Shown here in pieces: positions 1 through 8,691 of a stretch of DNA of 64,000 nt. Origin of the DNA: Flavobacteriaceae bacterium F08102. Its GTDB lineage: Bacteria; Bacteroidota; Bacteroidia; Flavobacteriales; Flavobacteriaceae. Below the pieces are notes generated by a model. That model made no database searches. It was not told the DNA's origin and was given only the letters and a program-made list of their open reading frames with translations. Both the position numbers and the translations under genes were made by a program. The DNA lies in assembly GCA_023015935.1 (NCBI GenBank), contig JALKAY010000001.1, forward strand, positions 62,874 to 126,873. Reading direction: 5' to 3'. Positions within the stretch are counted from its first letter, which is position 1, and each line of letters opens with the position of its first letter.

Positions 1-850
1 ATTGCTTTTCTGCATCTTCTTTTAATCTAGCCCGAAACTCTTCTTTACTTTTTACTTGACCTGGGCCAAACAATTTATCAAAAAACTCCTGATTTAATTC
101 GGCTGGTTCGGTATAGCTAATTTCCTCAATAGTAAAATCAACATCAATAGCCAAGTCATTTATAACGTCATGTGATACCCCTAGGTGATTTTGCAACAAG
201 TGATTATCCGTAAACAACCCCTTTGTTTTTAACTTAACAACATCCCCTACCTTGGCTCCAATAAACTTTTTCGAATTGGTCTTTCCTTTTATTTTATCTA
301 AGGTAAATGTAGTTTTCTTTTCAATGCCTTCCGATTCATTTACAAAAGTTCCGGTTATATTAGAATTTTCAGCTACTTCCGATTGGCTGATTATTTTCCC
401 ATAATTTTTTTGCAAATTCACCATTTGATCATCCAACATCTTTTGATCTGGCACAATTTTATAATGTGTTATTGGTTTTTTGGGCTGTAAATTCACTTCA
501 AATTCAGGTGCTAACCCTACTTCAAATTCAAAGGTAAAAGCATCTGCTTCCCAAGAAAAATCTTCCTGAACTTTAGGAATAGGGTTCCCTAAAATATCTA
601 GTTTTTCCTCCACTAAGAATTTACTTAATGAATCTTGTAAGAGCTTATTTACCTCATCAATCATCACTGGTTTCTCATATTGTTTTTTCACTAAACTCAT
701 CGGCACATGCCCTTTTCTGAATCCAGGAATATTCGCTTTCTTGCGATAATCTTGCAATATTTCACTAACCTTGTCCTGGTAATCTTCTTCAGTAATATCA
801 ATCTTCACTACCGCATTTAAAGCATCTATATTTTCTTTCGTAATATTCAT
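1..850 (-). CDS. tig: Trigger factor, C-terminal part cut by window edge
   Basis: Ribosome-bound folding chaperone with peptidyl-prolyl isomerase activity, acting on nascent chains at the tunnel exit. The ATG is at 848-850 and 283 codons are visible before the window ends, so roughly a third of a usual 440-450 aa protein is missing. The ribosome-docking signature GFRKG is present at residues 43-47 (context IPGFRKGHVP), followed by the region expected for the FKBP-like domain and the start of the helical arms. The frame is open to the edge, so this is an edge truncation and not a damaged gene. A holin-like gene lies upstream in the same orientation. Confidence 0.95.
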   Translation of the reverse strand, partial: MNITKENIDALNAVVKIDITEEDYQDKVSEILQDYRKKANIPGFRKGHVPMSLVKKQYEKPVMIDEVNKLLQDSLSKFLVEEKLDILGNPIPKVQEDFSWEADAFTFEFEVGLAPEFEVNLQPKKPITHYKIVPDQKMLDDQMVNLQKNYGKIISQSEVAENSNITGTFVNESEGIEKKTTFTLDKIKGKTNSKKFIGAKVGDVVKLKTKGLFTDNHLLQNHLGVSHDVINDLAIDVDFTIEEISYTEPAELNQEFFDKLFGPGQVKSKEEFRARLKEDAEKQ

Positions 851-912
851 AATCTATCTAATTAACCCATTTTTAAGGGCGCAAAATTACTAAAATTCTC
901 TAATAAAACAAC

Positions 913-1269
913 TTAACTCAGGTTTTGTTTTTTATCCCTTACTAAACTAAACGCCCAAGATTGAATTCCTGAAAGGAATAAACTAAAAAATAAAGCCCAC
1001 CAAAAACCATTCACCTCAAAACCACTTACCAACGTATCTGCTAATAAAATAATACACGCATTAATTACAAACAAAAATAAACCTAAGGTTAAAATGGTTA
1101 ACGGTAATGTAAATAAAATTATCAATGGCTTCGCAAATACACGTAAAAAAGCCAATACAATAGCCACCCAAACTGCAGACATAAACGATTGCACCTCTAC
1201 GCCCGGTAAAATTTCAGCTAACAACAAAACCGCTATGGCTGTTATCAACATTTTTATAACTAAATTCAT
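913..1269 (-). CDS. Phage-holin-family (PF04020-like) membrane protein
   Basis: A 118-aa protein made almost entirely of four hydrophobic segments separated by short polar turns (for example an FAKPLIILFTLPLTILTLG stretch and a C-terminal WWALFFSLFLSG segment). This matches the small four-TM family annotated as phage holin superfamily IV. In Bacteroidota it is a common chromosomal membrane protein of unknown function, and nothing here suggests a prophage: no lysin, capsid or integrase gene is nearby. It ends with a basic cytosolic tail. The family call rests on hydrophobic pattern and phrase recognition; the function is unknown. Confidence 0.8.
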   Translation of the reverse strand: MNLVIKMLITAIAVLLLAEILPGVEVQSFMSAVWVAIVLAFLRVFAKPLIILFTLPLTILTLGLFLFVINACIILLADTLVSGFEVNGFWWALFFSLFLSGIQSWAFSLVRDKKQNLS

Positions 1270-1398
1270 GTCTGTGTTGTTCTAAATAATAAATTGTATC
1301 GATTTTCTTTTAAACGCACTAAGGTACAACAGTTATACTTTTAAGTTTCAATTCAATACTTACGCTACCTTTCATGCACGATAACTATGCCAAAACCC

Positions 1399-2169
1399 TC
1401 AATTATCTAAAAACATGACAACATCGTTATAAAATTCCGTTGGATTCTCAGCATGGAGCCAATGACCTGCATTTTTGACAGTCTTCAATATTGCTTTTGG
1501 AAAATGAGTTAAAATTTCAGTCCAATCTTCATCAGCTATATAACCTGAATTTGCTCCTCTTAAAAATAAGGTTGCTCCCTCAAAACGAGTCATTGTAGGC
1601 AATGCAACACCAACCTCCTCATAATTCGCTGTTAAACTTGCCAGGTTAAATCGAAAAGCCAATTGATCTTTCGTTGGTCGATAAACATTTTTCAACAAAA
1701 ATTGACGCACTCCTTGCTCGGGTATATACTGCATTAACACAGCTTCCACTGCTTTACGCGAAGTGTGTTTTGTAAAATCAACTGCAGCCAATCCCCTTAA
1801 TATATCTTCGTGATGAGGCGGGTAATATTTCACACCAATATCAGCTACAATTAGTCGATGTACCTTTTCAGGATAATTTACAGCAAACAACATAGCTACC
1901 TTCCCCCCCATTGAATGCCCTAATAAATTAACTGATTTCAAGTTATGAGCATCCAAGTAGCGCACTAAATCCTCTCCCATCAATTCGTAACTCATATCAT
2001 CCGCATGAAAAGATCGTCCGTGATTGCGTTGATCTATGAGATGTACTTCATACTTTTTAGCAAATTGATTTCCTAAAGTCTTCCAGTTGTCACTCATCCC
2101 TAGAAACCCATGTAAAATCAACAAGGGTTCTCCTTCACCAAAAATTTGGGAATGCAATATCTCCTTCAT
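1399..2169 (-). CDS. Alpha/beta hydrolase, YbfF-like esterase
   Basis: A 256-aa alpha/beta-hydrolase-fold protein. An early oxyanion HGFLG motif lies at residues 20-24, the nucleophile elbow GHSMGG at 84-89 (Ser86) and the catalytic His in NAGHWLHAEN (His236). Length and motif spacing fit the YbfF/esterase group of cytosolic acyl-ester hydrolases; the natural substrate cannot be read from sequence. Its start codon overlaps the pdxJ stop (TAATG), so the two are almost certainly cotranscribed and translationally coupled. This pairing is frequent in flavobacteria, but a shared pathway is not evident. Confidence 0.88.
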   Translation of the reverse strand: MKEILHSQIFGEGEPLLILHGFLGMSDNWKTLGNQFAKKYEVHLIDQRNHGRSFHADDMSYELMGEDLVRYLDAHNLKSVNLLGHSMGGKVAMLFAVNYPEKVHRLIVADIGVKYYPPHHEDILRGLAAVDFTKHTSRKAVEAVLMQYIPEQGVRQFLLKNVYRPTKDQLAFRFNLASLTANYEEVGVALPTMTRFEGATLFLRGANSGYIADEDWTEILTHFPKAILKTVKNAGHWLHAENPTEFYNDVVMFLDN

Positions 2170-2882
2170 TATTTTAATTTTTCAAGGTACATATTAACCA
2201 CATTTTCCAACCCTAGATACAGTGCTTCTGCAATCAATGCATGACCGATAGAAACCTCTAACAAATGAGGAACATTTTGACTAAAAAACTGAACATTTTC
2301 TAAACTTAAATCATGCCCTGCATTTATTCCGAGCCCTAAAGACGCTGCAATATCGGCTGACATTATGTAAGGAGCAACCGCTTGTTTAGCATCCATAGCA
2401 TACTGTTTGGCATAGGCTTCTGTATATAATTCTATCCGATCTGCACCCGTTTTTGCTGCAGCTTCAATTAATCGCGCATCCGTATCCATAAAAATGGAAG
2501 TCCTAATTTTATTTCGTTTAAATTCAGTGATAACTTCGGTCAAAAAAGCTTGGTGTTTAATAGTATCCCATCCCGCATCTGAAGTTATAGCATCTACTGC
2601 ATCCGGAACTAATGTAACCTGCGTAGGTTTTATGGCCAACACCATTTCAACAAATTTCGGAATTGGATTTCCTTCAATATTGTACTCAGTATGCACCAAG
2701 GGTTTTAAATCATATGCATCGCGATAAGTAATATGACGTTCATCAGGACGTGGATGAATCGTGATTCCCTGAGCTCCAAACCCCTGTATATCTACAGCCG
2801 CTTTTGTAACACTAGGCACATCTCCGCCACGAGCATTTCGAAGAGTTGCAATTTTATTAATATTTACACTTAATTTTGTCAT
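2169..2882 (-). CDS. pdxJ: Pyridoxine 5'-phosphate synthase
   Basis: Condenses 1-deoxy-xylulose 5-phosphate with 3-amino-2-oxopropyl phosphate to pyridoxine 5'-phosphate, the last ring-forming step of DXP-dependent vitamin B6 synthesis. The 237-aa length and TIM-barrel phrases are typical: N-terminal KLSVNINKIATLRNARGG, the HPRPDERHI active-site loop near residues 43-51, GADRIELYTEAYA in the middle and LLEVSIGHALIAEALYLG at the phosphate-binding end. It is the first gene of a two-gene unit with the downstream hydrolase. A perfect -7 box lies 18 bases upstream, back to back with the promoter of the CBS gene. Confidence 0.97.
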   Translation of the reverse strand: MTKLSVNINKIATLRNARGGDVPSVTKAAVDIQGFGAQGITIHPRPDERHITYRDAYDLKPLVHTEYNIEGNPIPKFVEMVLAIKPTQVTLVPDAVDAITSDAGWDTIKHQAFLTEVITEFKRNKIRTSIFMDTDARLIEAAAKTGADRIELYTEAYAKQYAMDAKQAVAPYIMSADIAASLGLGINAGHDLSLENVQFFSQNVPHLLEVSIGHALIAEALYLGLENVVNMYLEKLK

Positions 2883-2899
2883 GCAATAGATTTTTTTAG

Positions 2900-2907
2900 C
2901 AAAAGTA
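2900..2907 (-). promoter_or_regulatory. -7 promoter box of pdxJ
   Basis: The minus strand reads TACTTTTG, a perfect match to the Bacteroidota -7 consensus TAnnTTTG, placing the transcription start about 10 bases from the pdxJ ATG. No convincing -33 TTG is seen. Confidence 0.6.
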
Positions 2908-2926
2908 ATATTAATTTTAATTTAGT

Positions 2927-2933
2927 TATTTTG
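2927..2933 (+). promoter_or_regulatory. -7-like promoter box of the CBS-domain gene
   Basis: The sequence TATTTTG (consensus with a one-base spacer) ends nine bases before the ATG at 2943. It contains the TTG that would otherwise be taken as a longer start of the downstream gene, so it decides the start. Together with the pdxJ box it makes a compact divergent promoter in about 60 bp. Confidence 0.5.
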
Positions 2934-2942
2934 CAAACTATT

Positions 2943-3602
2943 ATGGCAACATCTGATTACATCTCAAAAGACGTCCAAGCCTTGGCAATGACGGATACAA
3001 TTAAAGCTGTAAAGAGTCAATTTAACAAACTAACCTTTACGCATTTACCCATTGTAAAAGAGAATCAATTTATTGGTTTAGTAGATGAAAATGACATACA
3101 AGCAATTGTAGATGACAACGCCAAACTCAGTGAATTTGAATATATCTTTTTGTCGTTTTACGCCGATAAAGACACCAATTGGTTTGAATTATTAAAAATA
3201 TTTGCCTTAAATCACTCCACCATAATTCCTGTAGTAGACCCTCATGGAATTTACTTAGGGTATTACGAACTCAATGATATTTTATCACTTTTTAACAGCA
3301 CTCCATTTTTAAATCAAAACGGTTCAATTTTAGTAGTCTCAAAAGGAATTAAGGATTATTCTTTTAGCGAAATCTCTCAGATTATAGAATCAAACAATGC
3401 GCGATTACTCGGTGCATTTATTTCTAAAATATCAGAAAATGACGTAGAAGTAACAATCAAATTGAGTGACCACGATTTAAACAATACAATTCAAACCTTT
3501 AGGCGCTATAATTACACCATTCTTACAAATTTTCAAATGGACGAATACTTACAAACTCTTAAAGAACGATCTGATTATTTACAGAAATACTTAGATATCT
3601 AA
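2943..3602 (+). CDS. CBS-domain protein
   Basis: A 219-aa cytosolic protein whose first ~125 residues form a CBS pair: MATSDYISKDVQALAM, then LPIVKENQFIGLVDENDIQAI as the end of the first repeat, and IIPVVDPHGIYLGYYELNDIL as the second. CBS pairs bind adenine nucleotides and act as energy-state sensors or allosteric modules. The remaining ~90 residues (SKGIKDYSFSEISQII onward) look like a small ferredoxin-like or ACT-like fold, a guess. The start is taken at the ATG, since the upstream TTG is within the promoter box. nadK follows 19 bases later, the usual flavobacterial arrangement. Its specific role is unknown. Confidence 0.85.
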   Translation: MATSDYISKDVQALAMTDTIKAVKSQFNKLTFTHLPIVKENQFIGLVDENDIQAIVDDNAKLSEFEYIFLSFYADKDTNWFELLKIFALNHSTIIPVVDPHGIYLGYYELNDILSLFNSTPFLNQNGSILVVSKGIKDYSFSEISQIIESNNARLLGAFISKISENDVEVTIKLSDHDLNNTIQTFRRYNYTILTNFQMDEYLQTLKERSDYLQKYLDI

Positions 3603-3621
3603 CCGCTCAAACCACAGATTA

Positions 3622-4503
3622 ATGAAAGTTGCTATTTACGGACAATACCAAACCAAAGAAGCGGTCAGCTATATTAAGATACTCATGAGTATTTTAGCAA
3701 AAAAAAACATAACTGCTGTTTTTGAAGATCATTTTTATGAACTTATTAAGGAACAAGCTTTTCCAACTACGCACTATTCCACTTTCAAATCACATCAAGA
3801 ATTAGACGAGTCATTTGAAGTTATGCTGACCGTTGGCGGTGACGGAACCTTTTTAAGAGCCGTCACCTTCGTAAGGGATCGTGACATCCCCATCTTAGGA
3901 ATTAATATTGGACGACTTGGATTTTTAGCAACGGTTCAAAAGGAGCATATTGAAAAAGCTATTAACCTGTTAATTTCAAAAAAATATGTCATCAATGAAC
4001 GCAGTCTACTATCCATAAACATAGACCCATCTAATGAATTCGAGGGATTGAATTTTGCCATAAACGAAATAGCTGTAAGCAGGAAGAACACCACATCTAT
4101 GATCACCATAGAAACGTATCTAAACAATGAATATTTAACCTCATATTGGGCAGATGGACTTATTATTGCCACACCAACAGGGTCTACAGGCTATTCCCTA
4201 AGCTGTGGCGGCCCTATTTTAGCACCCGACACACAGAGCTTAGTAATTACGCCAATCGCACCACACAACCTCAATGCCAGGCCTCTTGTAATTTCCGACA
4301 CCACGGAGCTGACGTTAAAAATTGTTGCTCGAGAAAAAGAAGCATTACTTTCATTAGACTCAAGAACAGTAAGCGTTGATAGCACCGCTACCATCCGTGT
4401 AAAAAAAGCGGACTTTAAGATAAAAACCATCCTATTACACGAAAATACATTTTTTAAAACATTGAGAGAGAAACTGCTCTGGGGGGAGGATAAACGCAAT
4501 TAA
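3622..4503 (+). CDS. nadK: NAD kinase
   Basis: Phosphorylates NAD+ to NADP+ in the cytosol, the sole de novo source of NADP. The 293-aa protein shows the diagnostic GGDGTFLRA at residues 72-80 (catalytic Asp74), the NEIAVSR segment and the glycine-rich TPTGSTGYSLS loop of the C-terminal beta-sandwich domain. Length is normal for the family. It sits between the CBS gene and the DUF6089 barrel gene; a separate promoter precedes the latter, so nadK probably ends the upstream transcript or reads through. Confidence 0.97.
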   Translation: MKVAIYGQYQTKEAVSYIKILMSILAKKNITAVFEDHFYELIKEQAFPTTHYSTFKSHQELDESFEVMLTVGGDGTFLRAVTFVRDRDIPILGINIGRLGFLATVQKEHIEKAINLLISKKYVINERSLLSINIDPSNEFEGLNFAINEIAVSRKNTTSMITIETYLNNEYLTSYWADGLIIATPTGSTGYSLSCGGPILAPDTQSLVITPIAPHNLNARPLVISDTTELTLKIVAREKEALLSLDSRTVSVDSTATIRVKKADFKIKTILLHENTFFKTLREKLLWGEDKRN

Positions 4504-4607
4504 ATGACACTTTAAATATAACTTAAGCCTCTTTCCTACAATATTTTATCAGTATCTCTGTTTATCAAAAAAGAGAATCTAATCCTTTCCAAGCTCATAG
4601 ATTTAAT

Positions 4608-4615
4608 TATATTTG
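4608..4615 (+). promoter_or_regulatory. -7 promoter box of the DUF6089-uppS-bamA operon
   Basis: TATATTTG is a perfect TAnnTTTG match, 15 bases before the ATG at 4631. The apparent TTG start at 4613 lies inside this box and is rejected as a start codon. Confidence 0.65.
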
Positions 4616-4630
4616 CAAACCATTTTTATC

Positions 4631-5299
4631 ATGAAAAAATATCTTTTAATCATATTTTTTATAGGAACCTCAACGATTGGTTATTCACAATTAATTGAAG
4701 CAGGGCTATTTATGGGAGGAAGTAATTATATTGGTGATATTGGTTCAACAACGTACGTCAATCCAAATAGACTTGCGATTGGCGCGGTGGCAAAATACAA
4801 TTGGACACCTCGAATTGCCTTTCGAGGAACGTTAATCTATACAAGCTTGCACGCAAATGACGCAAAATCTAACACTCCTTTTCGACAAAATAGAAACTTA
4901 CGTTTTACTAATTCACTACTAGAAGGTGCTTTAGGTATTGAATTTAGTTATTACAAATACAATATGTCTAAATTAGGTTATCGAAGTACGCCTTATATTA
5001 TTGCTCAAATAGGTGCAAGTAATTACAGCATTGTTGGATCAGATGGAGTGCAAAAAAGAAACACATCCTTAGTTTTACCTTTGGGCGTTGGATACAAAAT
5101 GCCCTTAGCACGAAATATAGGTATTGCCTTTGAATCCTCTTTTAGGTATACCTTTAAGGATGACATTGACGGAAACAATCACAGTCTTCCCTCAGCAAAT
5201 TTCGGAAATCCAAATTCCGATGATTGGTATGTATTTACAGGAATTAGTGTCGTATACGCTTTTGGTAGACCTGGATGTTATAAGGATCATCTCTTTTAA
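4631..5299 (+). CDS. DUF6089-family outer-membrane beta-barrel protein
   Basis: A 222-aa exported protein with a typical signal peptide (MKKYLLIIFFIGTSTIGYSQ), followed by amphipathic strands rich in aromatic residues and Tyr, for example GGSNYIGDIGSTTYVNPNR and GIAFESSFRYTFKDD. This is the pattern of an 8-10-strand barrel. It matches the DUF6089 proteins found upstream of uppS and bamA in flavobacteria. The start at 4631 puts the signal peptide at the N-terminus and leaves the promoter box outside the gene. The conserved position in an outer-membrane assembly operon suggests an envelope role; the function is not established. Confidence 0.85.
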   Translation: MKKYLLIIFFIGTSTIGYSQLIEAGLFMGGSNYIGDIGSTTYVNPNRLAIGAVAKYNWTPRIAFRGTLIYTSLHANDAKSNTPFRQNRNLRFTNSLLEGALGIEFSYYKYNMSKLGYRSTPYIIAQIGASNYSIVGSDGVQKRNTSLVLPLGVGYKMPLARNIGIAFESSFRYTFKDDIDGNNHSLPSANFGNPNSDDWYVFTGISVVYAFGRPGCYKDHLF

Positions 5300-5301
5300 T
5301 A

Positions 5302-6054
5302 ATGGACTTGAAATCAGCGATTAAAACTAAAAATATTCCTCAGCATGTTGCCGTCATTATGGATGGCAATGGTCGTTGGGCCAAACAAAAGGGGAAAATG
5401 AGAGTCTTTGGACATCGTAAAGGTGTTAATTCTGTTCGTCAAGTAGTTGAAGCGGCTTCTGAAATAGAAATTAAAGTTTTAACGCTTTACGCATTTTCTA
5501 CTGAAAATTGGAAGCGCCCAAAATCTGAAGTTAAAGCGTTAATGAATATTTTGGTAAGTTCTCTTAAAAAAGAACTCCCTGTTTTTCAAAAAAACAACAT
5601 CAAACTACTCTGTATTGGACAAATTGATTCGCTTCCTGAAAAGGCTAAAAGAGAACTCTCAGAAGTAATTAACCTCACCAAGGATAATCATAAAATGATC
5701 TTAAATTTAGCGCTAAGCTATGGATCACGTGAAGAAATTGTTAATACAATTCAAAATATTTCTAAAAAAGTTGTTAATAAGACACTTTTGATTGAAGAAA
5801 TTGATGAAAATATTATAAATAATCATTTATATACATTTACTTTGCCCGACGTTGATTTTTTGATACGTACAAGCGGTGAAAAACGCATCAGTAATTTTAT
5901 GCTTTGGCAAATAGCTTACGCTGAATTATATTTTACAGATGTGTTATGGCCTGATTTTAGAAAGGATGATTTTTTTAAAGCCATCATAGACTATCAAAGT
6001 CGTGAACGCCGTTTTGGAAAAACCAGTGAACAAATTGAAACTGATAATGAATAG
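5302..6054 (+). CDS. uppS: Isoprenyl (undecaprenyl-diphosphate type) synthase
   Basis: Cis-prenyltransferase that extends farnesyl diphosphate with isopentenyl diphosphate to the C55 lipid carrier used for peptidoglycan and surface glycans. The 250-aa protein carries HVAVIMDGNGRWAKQK with catalytic Asp21, the TLYAFSTENWKRP segment, and the C-terminal FLIRTSGEKRISNF substrate-binding block with the conserved Arg-Thr-Ser-Gly. Its ATG follows the DUF6089 stop by two bases, and its end overlaps the bamA start by eight bases, indicating tight coupling. Confidence 0.97.
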   Translation: MDLKSAIKTKNIPQHVAVIMDGNGRWAKQKGKMRVFGHRKGVNSVRQVVEAASEIEIKVLTLYAFSTENWKRPKSEVKALMNILVSSLKKELPVFQKNNIKLLCIGQIDSLPEKAKRELSEVINLTKDNHKMILNLALSYGSREEIVNTIQNISKKVVNKTLLIEEIDENIINNHLYTFTLPDVDFLIRTSGEKRISNFMLWQIAYAELYFTDVLWPDFRKDDFFKAIIDYQSRERRFGKTSEQIETDNE

Positions 6055-8629
6055 ACTAAAAGTTACCCTATTACTCTTAGTATTTGCTTTTTCTTTAGTA
6101 CAACTTAATGCTCAAACAGATTCCATTACTCCGGTTAGAGATTCTTTGTCCAGTACTGCTATTGATACCGTAATCCCCCCTAAGAAACGTGATTTAAGTG
6201 AATTTGATTTTAAAAAATCTCGTTCCTATATACTTGGAGGTATTTCTGTTAAAGGGAATCAACAATTTTCTGAACAGTCCATTCGTGTCTTTTCTAATCT
6301 TACGGTAGGAGAAGAAATTAAAATCCCTGGAGACAAATTAACAGCAGCCATCAAAAAGCTCTGGGGCTCAAAATTATTTAGCAACGTAGATGTCTATGTT
6401 ACGAACATTGATGGAAACACCATCTACTTAGAGTTTGACGTTAATGAATTGTCAAAAATAAGTGAAGTGACCTTTGAAGGCATTAAAAAAACTAAAGCCG
6501 AAGAATTCCAAAAAGAGACAGACTTTAAAAGGGGCGCAATGCTCACTGAAAACTTAATTACAACAACCAAAAACTATATCAAAAACAAATATGTTGAAAA
6601 AGGTTTTTTAAATGCTAAAGTATCTATCTCAACAAAAGTTGACACCACGCATAACAACGCAGAAAAAGCCCTCATTGTTATTGATAAAGGAGATCGTGTA
6701 AAAATTAAAAATTTGCGTTTTCACGGAAACGAAAAATTTACCGATAAGCGTTTAAAAAAGTACCTCAAGAAAACTAAAGAAAAAAATTTCTTTCACATTT
6801 TTAAACCTTCTAAATATCGCGAAGAAGAATACAATGCAGACCTAGAACGTTTGGTTGAAAAATATCAAGAAAAAGGGTTTAGAGATGCGCATATCATAAA
6901 AGACTCTATCTCTTGGAATGACGATAATACCATTAATTTAGACATTAACTTAATTGAAGGAAATAAATACTATTTTGGAGATATTAAATTTATTGGAAAC
7001 TCCTTCTTTACTGATGAAGAACTAGCGAATTTTTTAGGACTCGAAAAAGGTGATACATATAATGGTAAATTATTAAATGACCGGGTATCTGGCGATGGCA
7101 GCCCAGATTCACAAGATATTACAAATACCTACTTAAATAAAGGATTCCTTTTCTCTAGAGTTGTTCCAGTTGAAACACGGGTGCAAAATGACACCATTGA
7201 CATTGAAATCAGAATCCGAGAAGATGAACAAGCCACGATTCGTAAGGTTACCCTTGTAGGAAATGAAATTACCAATGACCATGTCATCTTTAGAAATATT
7301 AGGACACGACCTGGTGACCTGTTTAGTCGTGAAAAAATTATCCGAACCATTCGAGAAGTTGGGCAATTACCATTCATTGATCCAGAGGCCATTGTTCCAG
7401 ACATTAAGGATAATTACCAAGACAAAACGGTAGACATTGAATATACCGTAGCAAAAAAAGGAGCAAGCCAAATAGAATTACAAGGTGGATTTGGCGGTAA
7501 AACCTTTATCGGAACACTTGGTTTATCTTTTAGTAACTTCGCGATTAAAGATTTATTTAACAAAAAAGCATACACTCCGGTACCTCGGGGTGACGGCCAA
7601 AGCATCGCTTTAAGAGCGCAAGCAAGTAGATTTTCAAATTCATATAGCTTATCATTCACCGAACCTTGGTTGGGTGGTAAAAAGCCAAGATCATTATCTT
7701 TTTCTATCTACAGTTCGAGTCAATTTAATTACAATTACGCTACCAATGATGTAGATAAAAATCAAAAATTAAATATCTTAGGTGCCTCTATAGGTATTGG
7801 ACAAAATTTAAAATGGCCCGATGACTATTTTACCTTAAGTGCCCAAATAAGCTATCAACGCTACAACCTTAATAACTTTTTCTTAAATACCTTTGGGTTT
7901 AATAACGGAATCTCAAACAACCTTTCCTTAGGGTTAAATTTTGGAAGAAGCTCTGCTGGGTATAATCCAATTTTCCCAACGTACGGATCAAAATTTAATA
8001 TTGGTGCTAAAATAACGCCTCCCTATTCTTTATTCAATAAACGGAGTGACGAATATTATGCCGATCTAGACAGTAAAGATCGATTTAAATGGTTAGAATA
8101 CTATAAATTAAACTTTTCAGGAGAGTGGTATTCTTACCTTTCAGGGAAACCTGGCAGTGAATTAGTACTTGTAACTGGAGCTGAAATGGGCTTTTTAGGG
8201 GCTTATAACAACAAATTGGGTGTTTCTCCTTTTGAACGATTTTATGTTGGTGGAGACGGCCTTGGTACTGGAAACTTTGACGGACGAACTACCGTTGGCT
8301 TAAGAGGTTATGAAAACAATAGCCTTTCATCTAATTCTGGAGGAACTATTTTTAACAAATTTTCTGCAGAAGTACGTTATCCTATAACGCTGAAACCAGC
8401 AGCATCCATTTATGCCTTAGGATTTTTAGAAGCAGGAAATTCGTATGACGGCTTTGTTAATTATGAACCCTTTAATTTAAAACGTTCTGCAGGATTTGGA
8501 ATAAGAGTGTTTATGCCAGCCTTTGGATTACTTGGAATTGACTTTGGGTATGGATTTGATGATATGCCTGGTGTACCAGGAACTCCTTCTGGATGGCAGA
8601 CACATTTTAAAATTGGCCAACAATTCTAA
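6047..8629 (+). CDS. bamA: Outer-membrane protein assembly factor BamA
   Basis: Central Omp85 component of the BAM complex, which folds and inserts beta-barrel proteins. The ATG at 6047 gives an ideal signal peptide (MNRLKVTLLLLVFAFSLVQLNAQ) and 860 aa; the longer GTG start at 6002 would bury it and overlap uppS further. POTRA repeats occupy roughly residues 55-420, with recurrent phrases such as IRVFSNLTVGEEI, VKIKNLRFHGNEKF and ATIRKVTLVGNEIT. The barrel follows, ending in FKIGQQF with the expected terminal Phe. The GLRGYENN segment near residue 760 corresponds to the Omp85 loop 6 (V/I)RG(Y/F) motif. Cotranscription with uppS and the downstream Skp-like chaperones fits one envelope-biogenesis operon. 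Confidence 0.96.
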   Translation: MNRLKVTLLLLVFAFSLVQLNAQTDSITPVRDSLSSTAIDTVIPPKKRDLSEFDFKKSRSYILGGISVKGNQQFSEQSIRVFSNLTVGEEIKIPGDKLTAAIKKLWGSKLFSNVDVYVTNIDGNTIYLEFDVNELSKISEVTFEGIKKTKAEEFQKETDFKRGAMLTENLITTTKNYIKNKYVEKGFLNAKVSISTKVDTTHNNAEKALIVIDKGDRVKIKNLRFHGNEKFTDKRLKKYLKKTKEKNFFHIFKPSKYREEEYNADLERLVEKYQEKGFRDAHIIKDSISWNDDNTINLDINLIEGNKYYFGDIKFIGNSFFTDEELANFLGLEKGDTYNGKLLNDRVSGDGSPDSQDITNTYLNKGFLFSRVVPVETRVQNDTIDIEIRIREDEQATIRKVTLVGNEITNDHVIFRNIRTRPGDLFSREKIIRTIREVGQLPFIDPEAIVPDIKDNYQDKTVDIEYTVAKKGASQIELQGGFGGKTFIGTLGLSFSNFAIKDLFNKKAYTPVPRGDGQSIALRAQASRFSNSYSLSFTEPWLGGKKPRSLSFSIYSSSQFNYNYATNDVDKNQKLNILGASIGIGQNLKWPDDYFTLSAQISYQRYNLNNFFLNTFGFNNGISNNLSLGLNFGRSSAGYNPIFPTYGSKFNIGAKITPPYSLFNKRSDEYYADLDSKDRFKWLEYYKLNFSGEWYSYLSGKPGSELVLVTGAEMGFLGAYNNKLGVSPFERFYVGGDGLGTGNFDGRTTVGLRGYENNSLSSNSGGTIFNKFSAEVRYPITLKPAASIYALGFLEAGNSYDGFVNYEPFNLKRSAGFGIRVFMPAFGLLGIDFGYGFDDMPGVPGTPSGWQTHFKIGQQF

Positions 8630-8638
8630 CGAATTTAG

Positions 8639-8646
8639 TACATTTG
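8639..8646 (+). promoter_or_regulatory. Internal -7 promoter box before the first ompH gene
   Basis: TACATTTG matches TAnnTTTG exactly and lies 45 bases before the first OmpH start, just after the bamA stop. It may give the chaperone genes their own transcript in addition to read-through from bamA. Confidence 0.5.
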
Positions 8647-8691
8647 CAAAAAACCAAACTTTGGCATGGTTTTTTCTAAACACTCACTGAG

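Noticed and set aside
913-1269. Holin-like protein as sign of a prophage
   Set aside because: No other phage gene in the window, and this four-TM family is a normal chromosomal protein in Bacteroidota.
4613-4631. TTG start codons upstream of several genes (also at 2931, 41177, 55081, 44956)
   Set aside because: Most fall inside TAnnTTTG promoter boxes or next to a better ATG/GTG that gives the expected N-terminus.
7129-7659. Antisense frames inside bamA and other long genes
   Set aside because: They lie opposite clearly coding sequence, lack promoters and show no family features.
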